Origin: Alcanivorax jadensis T9 | GTDB lineage: Bacteria; Pseudomonadota; Gammaproteobacteria; Pseudomonadales; Alcanivoracaceae | Direction of reading: 5' to 3' | Length of the DNA: 64,000 nucleotides | Assembly (NCBI RefSeq): GCF_000756655.1 | Contig: NZ_ARXU01000006.1 | Span: forward strand, 1 to 64,000 | Shown: positions 26,503 to 34,538 of the stretch, in pieces | Layout of the letters: each line of letters opens with the position of its first letter | How positions within the stretch are numbered: the stretch's first letter is position 1 | Notes under the pieces: model-generated | Seen by the model: only the letters and a program-made list of their open reading frames with translations | Databases searched by the model: none | Told to the model about the DNA's origin: nothing | Translations under genes and position numbers: made by a program

Positions 26503-27951
26503 TCAGGGCAGCTTGATGGGCAGGAAACGGGGGTTGCCGTTCCGGTTGATCAGAGCGGCAACGGTGCCGCTCTCGGGCAGGCCCGCCACCACCTCACTGA
26601 AGGATTCCGGGTCATTCACCGCTTTATTGTTCAGCGTCACCAGAATATCCCCACTGGCAATGCCTGCCTTCGCGGCGGGGCCGTCCCCCACCTCGGCGAC
26701 GATCACCCCGGCTTTCAGATCCAGGCGGCTCAGTTCGGCGGCGCTGGCAGCGCGCACTTTCAGCCCCAGGGCATTGGCGCCATCCGGCGCAGCCTGGCCG
26801 GCAGCACCACGCAGGGCCATCTCCGGGTCGTCCGGCAGCAGGCCGATAGTCACTTCCAGTTTCTTTTCCTTACCGTCACGAATGACCACCATGTCGGCAT
26901 CCGTTTCCGGTTTCACCCGACCAACCCAGCGAGGCAGCTCGGAGGAGCGATAGATGGTTTCGCCGTTGAACGAGACAATGATGTCACCGGCCTGGATACC
27001 GGCCGCCTCAGCGGGGGAGTCTTCCAGCACCTGGGAGACCAGCGCCCCTTTCGGCTGATCCAGCCCGAAAGATTCCGCCAGATCACGATCCACTTCCTGA
27101 ATCAGCACCCCGAGCCAGCCACGGCTAACCTTGCCGTACTCCTTGATCTGGCTGACCACATCCATGGCCATATCAATGGGAATGGCAAAACTGACCCCCA
27201 TATAGCCGCCGGAGCGACTGAAAATCTGGGAATTGATGCCCACCACTTCACCACTCAGGTTAAATAGCGGGCCGCCACTGTTGCCCGGGTTGATGGCCAC
27301 ATCGGTCTGAATAAAGGGCACATAGCTGTCATTGGGCAGGCTGCGGCCCTTGGCGCTGACAATCCCGGCGGTGACACTGCTGTCAAAGCCGAAAGGCGCA
27401 CCGATGGCCAGCACCCACTCGCCGACCTTGAGATCGTCGGAGGAGCCGATATTCACCACCGGCAGATCTTCACCGTCCAGCTTCAGCAGAGCCAGATCGC
27501 TCTGTTCGTCGGCGCCGATCAGCTCGGCCTTCAGCTCACGGCGATCCTGCAGACGTACAATGATTTCATCCGCCTCGGCCACCACATGGTTATTGGTCAG
27601 TACATAGCCATCCGCGGAAATGATGAAGCCGGACCCCAGTGAACGGGCCTCTCGCTCCTGCGGCATGGAGGGCACGCCCTCTTCACCGCCGAACTGTTCA
27701 AAAAAGCGACGGAATAATTCCGGCAATTGATCAAGCTGATCGCGAACAGATTCTTCACTCTGACGAGTAATGGTGCTGATATTCACCACCGCCGGGCCTT
27801 CTTTCTCCACCAGGCGGGTGAAATCCGGCAGGCCCGTTACCAGCGGTTCCGCCCGCTCCTGGGAGGCCTTGCCATCCGGCTCGGCACAGGCCACCAACAG
27901 GCTCGTGAAAATCACCAGACACAGTGTCGCCATTCGCTGAAATCCGCTCAT
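26503..27951 (-). CDS. mucD: MucD/DegP-type periplasmic serine protease
   Basis: A 482-residue HtrA protease. The trypsin-like domain has the triad His in LTNNHVVAEAD, Asp in QSDLALLKLDG, and Ser in NPGNSGGPLF; two PDZ domains follow (about 285-375 and 400-480). The N-terminus ends in LLVACAEPDG, which fits a lipobox (LVAC) as well as an ordinary cleavage site. It closes the sigma-E operon and would degrade misfolded envelope proteins. Ribosome site AAGGAGAG. Confidence 0.93.
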   Translation of the reverse strand: MSGFQRMATLCLVIFTSLLVACAEPDGKASQERAEPLVTGLPDFTRLVEKEGPAVVNISTITRQSEESVRDQLDQLPELFRRFFEQFGGEEGVPSMPQEREARSLGSGFIISADGYVLTNNHVVAEADEIIVRLQDRRELKAELIGADEQSDLALLKLDGEDLPVVNIGSSDDLKVGEWVLAIGAPFGFDSSVTAGIVSAKGRSLPNDSYVPFIQTDVAINPGNSGGPLFNLSGEVVGINSQIFSRSGGYMGVSFAIPIDMAMDVVSQIKEYGKVSRGWLGVLIQEVDRDLAESFGLDQPKGALVSQVLEDSPAEAAGIQAGDIIVSFNGETIYRSSELPRWVGRVKPETDADMVVIRDGKEKKLEVTIGLLPDDPEMALRGAAGQAAPDGANALGLKVRAASAAELSRLDLKAGVIVAEVGDGPAAKAGIASGDILVTLNNKAVNDPESFSEVVAGLPESGTVAALINRNGNPRFLPIKLP

Positions 27952-27963
27952 TGGGCTCTCCTT

Positions 27964-28440
27964 TTATTTTGCAGGCTGCACCACAACCGCCTGGCAACCG
28001 TCGTCCCCGGATGTCACCAGATACGGCTGATAAGCCCGATTATGGCTCGCGCTTCGGCTCAGTACACGGTTGATGACAAACCCCAACACCAGGCCGCCCA
28101 TGCCAAACAGGGCCGATGCATCAAATGCCGTCACCGGCAGCAACGTCCCCAGCACAGCCCCGCCGACCAGAAGAGCCAGCGGTAGGCCATAGACCCACAG
28201 GGCGCCACGCATGAGCGCGCCTTCCGGCAGTGCCAGTTGCACCGTATCGCCGACCTGATGAATCTCACGGGAAGAAACAGGAACACGCAGGTGGGCACGC
28301 TGCCCGCTCTGCTGTTGATTGACAAGATGGTGGCCGCATCCGGCCTTGGCCTTACAGGCGCCGCAGGTTGAGGCACGCACAGTCTCAACCCAGATGGCCT
28401 CGGCTTCCACCGCTACCACTGTGCCCTGCTCCAGCAGCAT
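27964..28440 (-). CDS. rseC: RseC/MucC-type sigma-E regulator
   Basis: A 158-residue inner-membrane protein. The N-terminal cytoplasmic part has the cysteine cluster typical of RseC (TCGACKAKAGCGHH), followed by two membrane segments (about 85-105 and 112-130). In RseC relatives these cysteines are linked to Fe-S or redox function. Its start overlaps the mucB stop by one base. Confidence 0.88.
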   Translation of the reverse strand: MLLEQGTVVAVEAEAIWVETVRASTCGACKAKAGCGHHLVNQQQSGQRAHLRVPVSSREIHQVGDTVQLALPEGALMRGALWVYGLPLALLVGGAVLGTLLPVTAFDASALFGMGGLVLGFVINRVLSRSASHNRAYQPYLVTSGDDGCQAVVVQPAK

Positions 28441-29405
28441 TACGGTTGACTATCCCTGACGCTGATGCCATCGATCACGCGCAGCGCCGTACTCTGCGGC
28501 ACTTCACCGACCAGGGTCACCAGATAAACACCGCTGGGGGCGGCCAGGCGGCGGCTTACCGCTACCGTAGGTCCAACCCGGCTGACACCCTCTTCCACGC
28601 TGTTCTCGCCAATGGCTTCCACGAACACCGTAAAGGCCGCCAGGCCATCACTGAAACCACGGGCCGCCACCGGCGCGCGATCCGTTGCCGCCTGCCGCCA
28701 ATCCTGCTTCATGGCCCGGAAACCGGCCGGTAACCACTCAGGGGTAACCGCCAGTTTCATGGAAGGGTGAGACTCGGCCACCGGGGCCAGTGCCTTTTCA
28801 TGGCGAGCTTCCGGCACAGCGAAATGGTCGAGGCCCAGCTGCGGCGACAAGGTGAGAGTGACAAATTCCACCCGCTCCAGGGCGACACCACTCCCATCCA
28901 CGATTTCGGATTTGAGCAGCAGGCGGGATTCCTGATCCAGCCACAGACGATAACCGTAACGATGGGTATCCAGCGGCGCCACCCGCATGCGCGTGGCATG
29001 ACGGCCCGCTACCCGGCCATCGCCATCCACCAGGATGTTGTACTGTTCCGGCAGATCACTGGCCAGGCGATCACCCAATGCCAGGGGGCCGGCTTGCTGA
29101 CTATTAAGACGGGTGAGACTGCGATCCGGGTGCAGACAGAGCACCTCATCGCCACGGCGAATCACTTCCACCAGGCGCCCATCAAGATGGGTCAGGCGCT
29201 GGTACTGTCGACCATCGATAACCGCATGGCTGACTTCCATGGTGCTGATCTCAGCACCGAACTGGTAAAGAAAGCGACCGGTGTAATTCAGGGAACGGTT
29301 GGCCTCGGCCATGGCCTGGAGCTGGTTGTGCGCCGACGAATCATCCGCCAGCGCCACCAGGGGCGTACAAAGAGACAGGGAAAGAGCGAGTACGCGCAGC
29401 ATCAT
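28440..29405 (-). CDS. mucB: RseB/MucB periplasmic sigma-E regulator
   Basis: A 321-residue exported protein (signal peptide cut near ALA|DDS). Two-domain RseB fold: lipoprotein-like large domain (RSLNYTGRFLYQFGAEISTM) and C-terminal domain (LPAGFRAMKQD, PSGVYLVTLVGEVP). RseB shields the anti-sigma factor from DegS cleavage and releases it on sensing lipopolysaccharide or lipoprotein defects. It follows mucA by 3 bases. Confidence 0.93.
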   Translation of the reverse strand: MMLRVLALSLSLCTPLVALADDSSAHNQLQAMAEANRSLNYTGRFLYQFGAEISTMEVSHAVIDGRQYQRLTHLDGRLVEVIRRGDEVLCLHPDRSLTRLNSQQAGPLALGDRLASDLPEQYNILVDGDGRVAGRHATRMRVAPLDTHRYGYRLWLDQESRLLLKSEIVDGSGVALERVEFVTLTLSPQLGLDHFAVPEARHEKALAPVAESHPSMKLAVTPEWLPAGFRAMKQDWRQAATDRAPVAARGFSDGLAAFTVFVEAIGENSVEEGVSRVGPTVAVSRRLAAPSGVYLVTLVGEVPQSTALRVIDGISVRDSQP

Positions 29406-29408
29406 CCG

Positions 29409-29975
29409 TTAGCGGGCTCCACTGCGTGCGTCCATGCTGACCAGGCGAGCAAAAGGCATCATCCCCTGGCCACTGTTGCGGGCCGCAAACTCGCTATGCC
29501 GCAGCAGCATGTCATTGCCACGGGGCTGGACCTGAGCTGCCGGTGTCGCCACTGGAGTGGTGCCATTAAAAGACCGGGATACCAGCGACGCCTCCGCAAA
29601 CGGACGGCTCATGCGACTATCCTGGGCCGACGCCATCACCGGCGCAGCACCGGTAGACTGGGTTGCCTCCCAGCTCTGCCAGCCCACCACCGTAGCCGCA
29701 GCCACGGACGCGGCCACCGCCAGGCGGCTCACGCTACCCAGCCAGGCCGGACGTCGCGACGGCGCCTGTTCCGCAGCCAATGCCGCAGACAGGCTGGCGT
29801 TGAAGCCCGCCGGCACACTCGTGGATGGCTGCTTATGCATCACATCCCGAGCAAGCTGCCAACGAGACAGTGCATCCAGATCGGCATTGTCGATATCACG
29901 CATTACCCGACGGGTTTCCAGCTCGCTGGTTTCCCCATCAAGGAAAGCAGACAGTGTTTCCAGGTCCCTGCTCAT
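29409..29975 (-). CDS. mucA: Anti-sigma-E factor MucA/RseA
   Basis: A 188-residue single-pass inner-membrane protein. The cytoplasmic sigma-binding domain is MSRDLETLSAFLDGETSELE, then one membrane segment (LAVAASVAAATVVGWQ) and a periplasmic tail. The ATG at 29975 has AGGGTGAG upstream, only 4 bases after the sigma factor stop. It holds AlgU/RpoE inactive until proteolysed. Confidence 0.93.
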   Translation of the reverse strand: MSRDLETLSAFLDGETSELETRRVMRDIDNADLDALSRWQLARDVMHKQPSTSVPAGFNASLSAALAAEQAPSRRPAWLGSVSRLAVAASVAAATVVGWQSWEATQSTGAAPVMASAQDSRMSRPFAEASLVSRSFNGTTPVATPAAQVQPRGNDMLLRHSEFAARNSGQGMMPFARLVSMDARSGAR

Positions 29976-29979
29976 ACAC

Positions 29980-30564
29980 TCACCCTTTGTCGCCACGCTG
30001 GGAGCCCAAAAGCGGGCGCACAGCTGTATCAATTGCTTCCCGGGCCCGGAAGATGCGGGAACGAACAGTTCCCACCGGGCATTCCATTACCGCCGCGATG
30101 TCCTCATAGCTGAGACCCTCGAATTCACGCAGGGTCACGGCAGTTTTCAGTTCATGGGGCAGCTCTTCGATGGCTCGATGGATGACTGCCTCCAGTTCCT
30201 GTGACAACACGAGGGACTCCGGGGTTCCAATCTCGTGCAGCATTTCTGCACCGGCGTACTGCTCTGCCTCGGCGGCATCCAGGTCAGAGCCGGGCGGCCG
30301 CCGACCGGCGGCCACCAAATGGTTCTTGGCGGTATTCACGGCAATACGATAAAGCCAAGTGTAAAAGGCACTATCACCCCGGAAACGGGGCAAGGCACGC
30401 CAGGCTTTAAGAAAGGCTTCCTGGGCCACGTCCTGCACTTCATCCGAGTCACGCACATAGCGGCTGATCAGGGCGAAAATACGCTGCTGATATTTACGCA
30501 CCAGCACTTCAAAGGCACGCTGATCGCCGGTTTTGGCTTTTTTGACCAACTCTTCGTCTGACAC
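29980..30564 (-). CDS. rpoE: RNA polymerase sigma factor RpoE/AlgU
   Basis: A 194-residue ECF sigma factor. Region 2 has RYVRDSDEVQDVAQEAFLKAW and region 4 has LPHELKTAVTLREFEGLSYE. The start is a GTG preceded by GGGGGAT. It heads rpoE-mucA-mucB-rseC-mucD, the envelope-stress operon. Upstream lies a sigma-70-like promoter overlapped by an 18-base perfect palindrome. Confidence 0.95.
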   Translation of the reverse strand: MSDEELVKKAKTGDQRAFEVLVRKYQQRIFALISRYVRDSDEVQDVAQEAFLKAWRALPRFRGDSAFYTWLYRIAVNTAKNHLVAAGRRPPGSDLDAAEAEQYAGAEMLHEIGTPESLVLSQELEAVIHRAIEELPHELKTAVTLREFEGLSYEDIAAVMECPVGTVRSRIFRAREAIDTAVRPLLGSQRGDKG

Positions 30565-30593
30565 CGATCCCCCGGATCTTTCGCGAAACGCGG

Positions 30594-30623
30594 ATATAAG
30601 GCAATGACTGAAATTTCAGTCAA
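30594..30623 (-). promoter_or_regulatory. rpoE promoter overlapped by a perfect 18-base palindrome
   Basis: On the minus strand: TTGACT, an 18-base spacer, then TTATAT. The palindrome TGACTGAAATTTCAGTCA (30605-30622) covers the -35 element and most of the spacer, so a bound protein would block RNA polymerase. The protein is unknown. Confidence 0.5.
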
Positions 30624-30700
30624 TTAAAGCAGGCCATTGTAGCAGGTGTGAGGGTCGCGGCTATACTATAGGGCCGCTTTACCGCCCTTTTCACATTGCT

Positions 30701-30714
30701 TGAACATTTGTTCA
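30701..30714. promoter_or_regulatory. Palindrome TGAACA-TT-TGTTCA before nadB
   Basis: Perfect 6-base arms, 19 bases upstream of the nadB start codon and downstream of a TATACT -10-like box (30662-30667). Candidate operator; no regulator can be assigned. Confidence 0.35.
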
Positions 30715-30733
30715 GGCGCTCTAAGGATTGTTC

Positions 30734-32329
30734 ATGGCCACCTTCCGACACGATGTACTCATCATTGGTTCCGGAGCCGCAGGATTAACTACCGCCCTGC
30801 GCCTCCCTGATGATTGCCGGATCGCCCTGTTATCCAAAGGCGAGCTGACCAGCGCCAGCACCTACTACGCTCAGGGCGGTGTCGCTGCGGTGCTCGATCA
30901 GGAGGATTCCCTGGAAAGCCATGTGGCCGATACGCACGTGGCCGGGGGCGGCCTGTGCCATGACGATGCGGTGCGTTACACCGTGGAAAACGGCCCCGAT
31001 GCGATCCGCTGGCTGATTGATCTGGGAGTCGACTTCACCCGCCTGGCCGGCAACAACGAGGGGTCCCTGCCCTATCACCTGACCCGCGAAGGCGGTCACA
31101 GCCATCGGCGCATCATTCACGCCGCCGATGCCACCGGCAAGGCCATCTCCGGCACCCTGATCGACCAGGTGCGCAACCGCCCCAATGTCACCCGCTTCGA
31201 ATACCGGGTGGCGGTAGATCTGATCCTGCAGGAGCATAACGGCGAAAAACGTTGTTGTGGCGCCTATGTGCACAATATCGATACCGGCGAAACCGATGTC
31301 ATCCTGGCCCGCGCCGTGGTGCTGGCCACCGGCGGCGCCTCCAAGGTGTACCTTTATACCTCCAACCCGGACGTGGCCACCGGCGACGGCATCGCCATGG
31401 CCTGGCGTGCCGGCTGCCGGGTGGCCAACATGGAATTCATGCAGTTCCACCCCACCTGCCTGTACCACCCCAAGGCCAAGAGCTTCCTGGTCACCGAGGC
31501 CATTCGCGGCGAAGGTGGCCACCTGCTGCTGCCCAGCGGCGAGCGCTTCATGCATCGCTTTGACGAGCGCGGCGAACTGGCCCCCCGGGACGTGGTGGCC
31601 CGCGCCATCGACCATGAGATGAAACGCCTGGGCGCCGACTGCCTGTACCTGGACATCAGCCACAAGCCGGCTGATTTCATCATCGAGCATTTCCCCACCG
31701 TCTACGCCAAGTGCCTGCAACTGGGCCTGGATATCACCCGCGACCCCATGCCGGTGGTACCCGCCGCCCACTACACCTGCGGCGGCGTGATGATCAACGA
31801 AACCGGCCAGACCGACCTACCCGGCCTCTACGCCATCGGCGAAACCAGTTTCACAGGCCTGCACGGCGCCAACCGCATGGCCAGCAACTCCCTGCTGGAA
31901 TGCATGGTCTACGGCAAGGCCTCCGCCGAACACATCGGCGCCACCCTGGCCGGCGTACCGGAACCACGCGAGCACAAGGAATGGGACGAATCCCAGGTCA
32001 CTGATTCCGATGAGGATGTGGTGATCAGCCACAACTGGGACGAGCTACGCCGCTTCATGTGGGATTACGTGGGCATCGTGCGCACCGAAAAACGCCTGCA
32101 GCGCGCCCAGCACCGGGTGGACATGCTGAAAAGTGAAATTGCCGAGTACTACAGCAACTACCACATCAGCAACGACCTGCTGGAACTGCGCAACCTGGTC
32201 GTCATCGCCGAACTAATCATCCTCTCCGCCATGCAACGCAAGGAAAGCCGGGGGCTGCATTTCATGCGTGACTTCCCGGGAGTGAATGACGAGGCGGTGG
32301 ATACGGTGCTGACACCGCCAATCAGTTGA
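30734..32329 (+). CDS. nadB: L-aspartate oxidase
   Basis: A 531-residue flavoenzyme oxidising L-aspartate to iminoaspartate for NAD synthesis. FAD-binding [18 protein letters not shown], the [12 protein letters not shown] loop, the active-site region [11 protein letters not shown]-like with [15 protein letters not shown], and [26 protein letters not shown] are all present. The ATG at 30734 follows CTAAGGA. Its last codons (ATC AGT TGA) merge with the left arm of a palindromic repeat element. Confidence 0.96.
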   Translation: MATFRHDVLIIGSGAAGLTTALRLPDDCRIALLSKGELTSASTYYAQGGVAAVLDQEDSLESHVADTHVAGGGLCHDDAVRYTVENGPDAIRWLIDLGVDFTRLAGNNEGSLPYHLTREGGHSHRRIIHAADATGKAISGTLIDQVRNRPNVTRFEYRVAVDLILQEHNGEKRCCGAYVHNIDTGETDVILARAVVLATGGASKVYLYTSNPDVATGDGIAMAWRAGCRVANMEFMQFHPTCLYHPKAKSFLVTEAIRGEGGHLLLPSGERFMHRFDERGELAPRDVVARAIDHEMKRLGADCLYLDISHKPADFIIEHFPTVYAKCLQLGLDITRDPMPVVPAAHYTCGGVMINETGQTDLPGLYAIGETSFTGLHGANRMASNSLLECMVYGKASAEHIGATLAGVPEPREHKEWDESQVTDSDEDVVISHNWDELRRFMWDYVGIVRTEKRLQRAQHRVDMLKSEIAEYYSNYHISNDLLELRNLVVIAELIILSAMQRKESRGLHFMRDFPGVNDEAVDTVLTPPIS

Positions 32330-32489
32330 CATTTGATAGTGGACAGTTGACAGCTAAAACCCGCGATTGAGATTTCCTGTTTCAGAACGCAAGAGGCCGC
32401 GCCCAAACGGTGGACGCGGCCTCTTGCGTTTCAAATTCCACCCATTCCGTATCGCGCCGCTGTCAACTGCCCACTATCAACTGTCAACT
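32324..32489. repeat. Nested palindromic element, copy A
   Basis: Outer arms 32324-32353 and 32460-32489 are inverted repeats matching at 28 of 30 positions. The core is a perfect 16-bp hairpin, AACGCAAGAGGCCGCG (32386-32401) with CGCGGCCTCTTGCGTT (32415-32430). The left arm supplies the nadB stop codon and the right arm the ygfX stop. It fills the gap between the two convergent genes. Confidence 0.9.
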
Positions 32490-32879
32490 ATGTTTCCTGT
32501 TGGTCCACAGCCACTGATAAAACGGCTGTAATTGCTCCCGAGGGGCCTGATCGTCGAACAGGTGCAGCCAGCCTTTGGGGGTCTGGATGGCCATCCAGGG
32601 GCCAGCGCGCAATACCCGGCGGGGGCTTTCCAGTTCCTGCCAGTGGCGGCCGATGAGGGTAAGGCGTTGTTCGTGAAGTTCCATCTGGGCAAGCTGGACA
32701 GGCTGCCATCTCCGGACCAACAGCGGCAACGCCAGCAGCATCAATGCCGACGTCCACCAAGGGATTTGCGCCAGCAAAATCGCCGGGGCCACCGCCGCCA
32801 TCGCCAGCCAGCGAATTCTGGCGGGATAGCGAGAGGGGTTCAGCTCAACCTTTTTTCGCGGAGACCAGAGCAAGGACAT
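32484..32879 (-). CDS. YgfX/CptA-type membrane protein
   Basis: A 131-residue protein. The basic N-terminus (SPRKKVELNPSRYPARIRW) is followed by two close membrane segments (LAMAAVAPAILLAQIPWW, LMLLALPLLV) and a cytoplasmic tail with RRVLRAGPWMAIQTPKG and ending near YQWLWTNRKHS. This is the YgfX layout, and it overlaps the sdhE homologue as in many gammaproteobacteria. In E. coli YgfX (CptA) has been described as a membrane toxin-like partner of SdhE. The ATG at 32879 is chosen because earlier codons lie in the sdhE frame region. Confidence 0.75.
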   Translation of the reverse strand: MSLLWSPRKKVELNPSRYPARIRWLAMAAVAPAILLAQIPWWTSALMLLALPLLVRRWQPVQLAQMELHEQRLTLIGRHWQELESPRRVLRAGPWMAIQTPKGWLHLFDDQAPREQLQPFYQWLWTNRKHS

Positions 32880-33105
32880 GCCGTACATACTCGCGCAAGG
32901 CCGGGTCCTGTGGCTCACTGCGGCGAGTAAACCACTCGAACATGTCAGCATCTTCACAGGCGAGCAGTTTCGGGAACCAGGCCTGATGTTCCGGCGATTC
33001 ATTATCGAAGTGATCGTCCAGATAGGCGAACAGCACCACCTCCGCCTCCGAGGCCCCACGGCGGCACTGCCAACGATATTGACGTTTCAGGTCATCATGA
33101 CTCAT
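32845..33105 (-). CDS. sdhE: FAD assembly factor SdhE (YgfY)
   Basis: An 86-residue helical protein with QYRWQCRRGASEAEVVLFAYL; the RRG motif is needed for flavinylation of succinate dehydrogenase SdhA. Normal length. It overlaps the ygfX gene by 35 bases, suggesting coupled translation. The flavoprotein gene nadB faces it across the repeat element. Confidence 0.9.
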   Translation of the reverse strand: MSHDDLKRQYRWQCRRGASEAEVVLFAYLDDHFDNESPEHQAWFPKLLACEDADMFEWFTRRSEPQDPALREYVRHVLALVSAKKG

Positions 33106-33329
33106 TACTGCATTATCCTGATCAGAAATTGCGGCACCACGTTCCGCGCCGTATGCGCATTATCCAACACCTGCCCTACTGACTCCAGCAGCAAACCCCG
33201 ACCCCAAAAAAATTGCCAGTGACCGCAAATTCCTGCTTCATAGAGCCACGCTGCGGACCTGGATTCAGGTACCATGTCCGATGATTTTTCGTTTCTATCG
33301 CAAGCACACCGAGCAATAACAGGAGCCCC

Positions 33330-34268
33330 ATGAGCTGGTCCGATTTCATTGCCGCCCAGGCCTTGGCCATCAGTGCCGAGACTCCCTACCTCAGTCATTG
33401 CGACCACCTGGCCGTGATCCGCGCCCATGGCGAAGAGGCCGGCCATTATCTGCAGGGCCAGGTGTCCTGCGATCTGCGCGAAGTCGATCAACAGGGCCAC
33501 CGCAACGGCATGCACTTGACTCTCAAAGGCCGCGGCCTGGTCAGTGCACGTATCGTCCGCGATGGCGACGACTACCTGCTGCTGTGCCCTGCGGAGCTGA
33601 GCGAAGCGGTGATCAAGGCATTGATGAAATACCGGCTGCGCGCCAAGGTGGAATTCAGCGTGGACCAGGAACTCGTGGTGCTGGGTCTGGCTGGCAATTT
33701 ACCCGCCGGTGCCCCCGATCACGGCAACAGCGCCGAGACCGATCAAGGCCTGTGGTTGCGCTATCCCTTTACCGATCATGCCTTGCTGCTCGTCAAGCAG
33801 GACAACGCCGAGCAGGTCTGGCAGACCCTGGCCGCTGATCGGGCCACCACGGGCGCCAACGGCTGGCAGCTCGCCGACATCGACGCTGGCGAAGGCATGG
33901 TCTACCCCGGTGCGCAAGACCTGTTCCTGCCCCAGGTGCTCAACTACGACGTCACCGCCGGGGTGAACTTCAAGAAAGGCTGCTACACCGGCCAGGAAGT
34001 CGTCGCCCGCATGCACTTCAAGGGCAAGCTCAAGCAGCGCATGCAGCGAATCAACTACAGTGCCGATGTGGACCTGACACCGGGCGAAACCCTGCGCGAC
34101 AGCAACGGCAAAGCCGCCGGCGAAGTAGTCAGCGCCGCCCGCACCTCACAGGGCGGCGCCGCTCTGGTGGTGCTGCGAAAAGATACCGATGGCGTGCTGT
34201 TCCGGGAAGAGCTGGCGCTGGACAGTCAGCTTGGGGCGCTGCCTTATTCGTTGCCCTGGAAAGAGTGA
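33330..34268 (+). CDS. ygfZ: Folate-binding protein YgfZ
   Basis: A 312-residue GcvT-like protein involved in Fe-S cluster assembly/repair and tRNA modification. The diagnostic motif KGCYTGQEVVARMHFKG (about residues 213-229) with its Cys is intact. Ribosome site AACAGGAGC. Divergent from sdhE/ygfX. Confidence 0.93.
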   Translation: MSWSDFIAAQALAISAETPYLSHCDHLAVIRAHGEEAGHYLQGQVSCDLREVDQQGHRNGMHLTLKGRGLVSARIVRDGDDYLLLCPAELSEAVIKALMKYRLRAKVEFSVDQELVVLGLAGNLPAGAPDHGNSAETDQGLWLRYPFTDHALLLVKQDNAEQVWQTLAADRATTGANGWQLADIDAGEGMVYPGAQDLFLPQVLNYDVTAGVNFKKGCYTGQEVVARMHFKGKLKQRMQRINYSADVDLTPGETLRDSNGKAAGEVVSAARTSQGGAALVVLRKDTDGVLFREELALDSQLGALPYSLPWKE

Positions 34269-34273
34269 GACTT

Positions 34274-34373
34274 CAATTAATAGTTAATAATGGATAGCTG
34301 GCGCGAGCCGGCTTTTCTATGGCTGTAAACGCAAGAGGCCGCGCCCAGGCATTGGGCGCGGCCTCTTGCGTTG
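34274..34373. repeat. Nested palindromic element, copy B (right outer arm missing)
   Basis: Core of perfect 19-bp arms (34329-34347 and 34355-34373) with a 7-base loop. A left AT-rich arm (TCAATTAATAGTTAATAATGG) directly follows the ygfZ stop. No complementary right arm is seen. Confidence 0.8.
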
Positions 34374-34465
34374 TAAAGCAGGGAAAACCGGTCAAGTAGG
34401 ATGCACTGAGCCTAAGGCGAACTGCACCCTACGGAAACCTGGATCGGCGCAGCCCTTCCCTTTCC

Positions 34466-34531
34466 GTAGGAGCGTCGCTGGCGGCGCGATTGCAGCATTG
34501 ACCACAACACATTGCGCCGCAAGCGACACTC
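34466..34531. repeat. REP unit with degenerate inverted partner
   Basis: 34466-34489 is a plus-oriented GTAGGAGCGTCGCT REP unit. 34512-34531 (TGCGCCGCAAGCGACACTC) is a degraded inverted partner, adjacent to the peroxidase stop codon. Confidence 0.7.
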
Positions 34532-34538
34532 TGCCTTG

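Noticed and set aside
30701-30714. LexA box of the GAAC-N4-GTTC type
   Set aside because: The arms resemble the Gram-positive SOS box, but gammaproteobacterial LexA uses CTGT-N8-ACAG and nadB is not an SOS gene; left as an unassigned palindrome.
32386-32430. Core hairpins of the 32-38 kb elements as ordinary rho-independent terminators
   Set aside because: The stems are strong but are followed by only two or three T and sit inside larger palindromes; a terminator role is possible but does not explain the outer arms.
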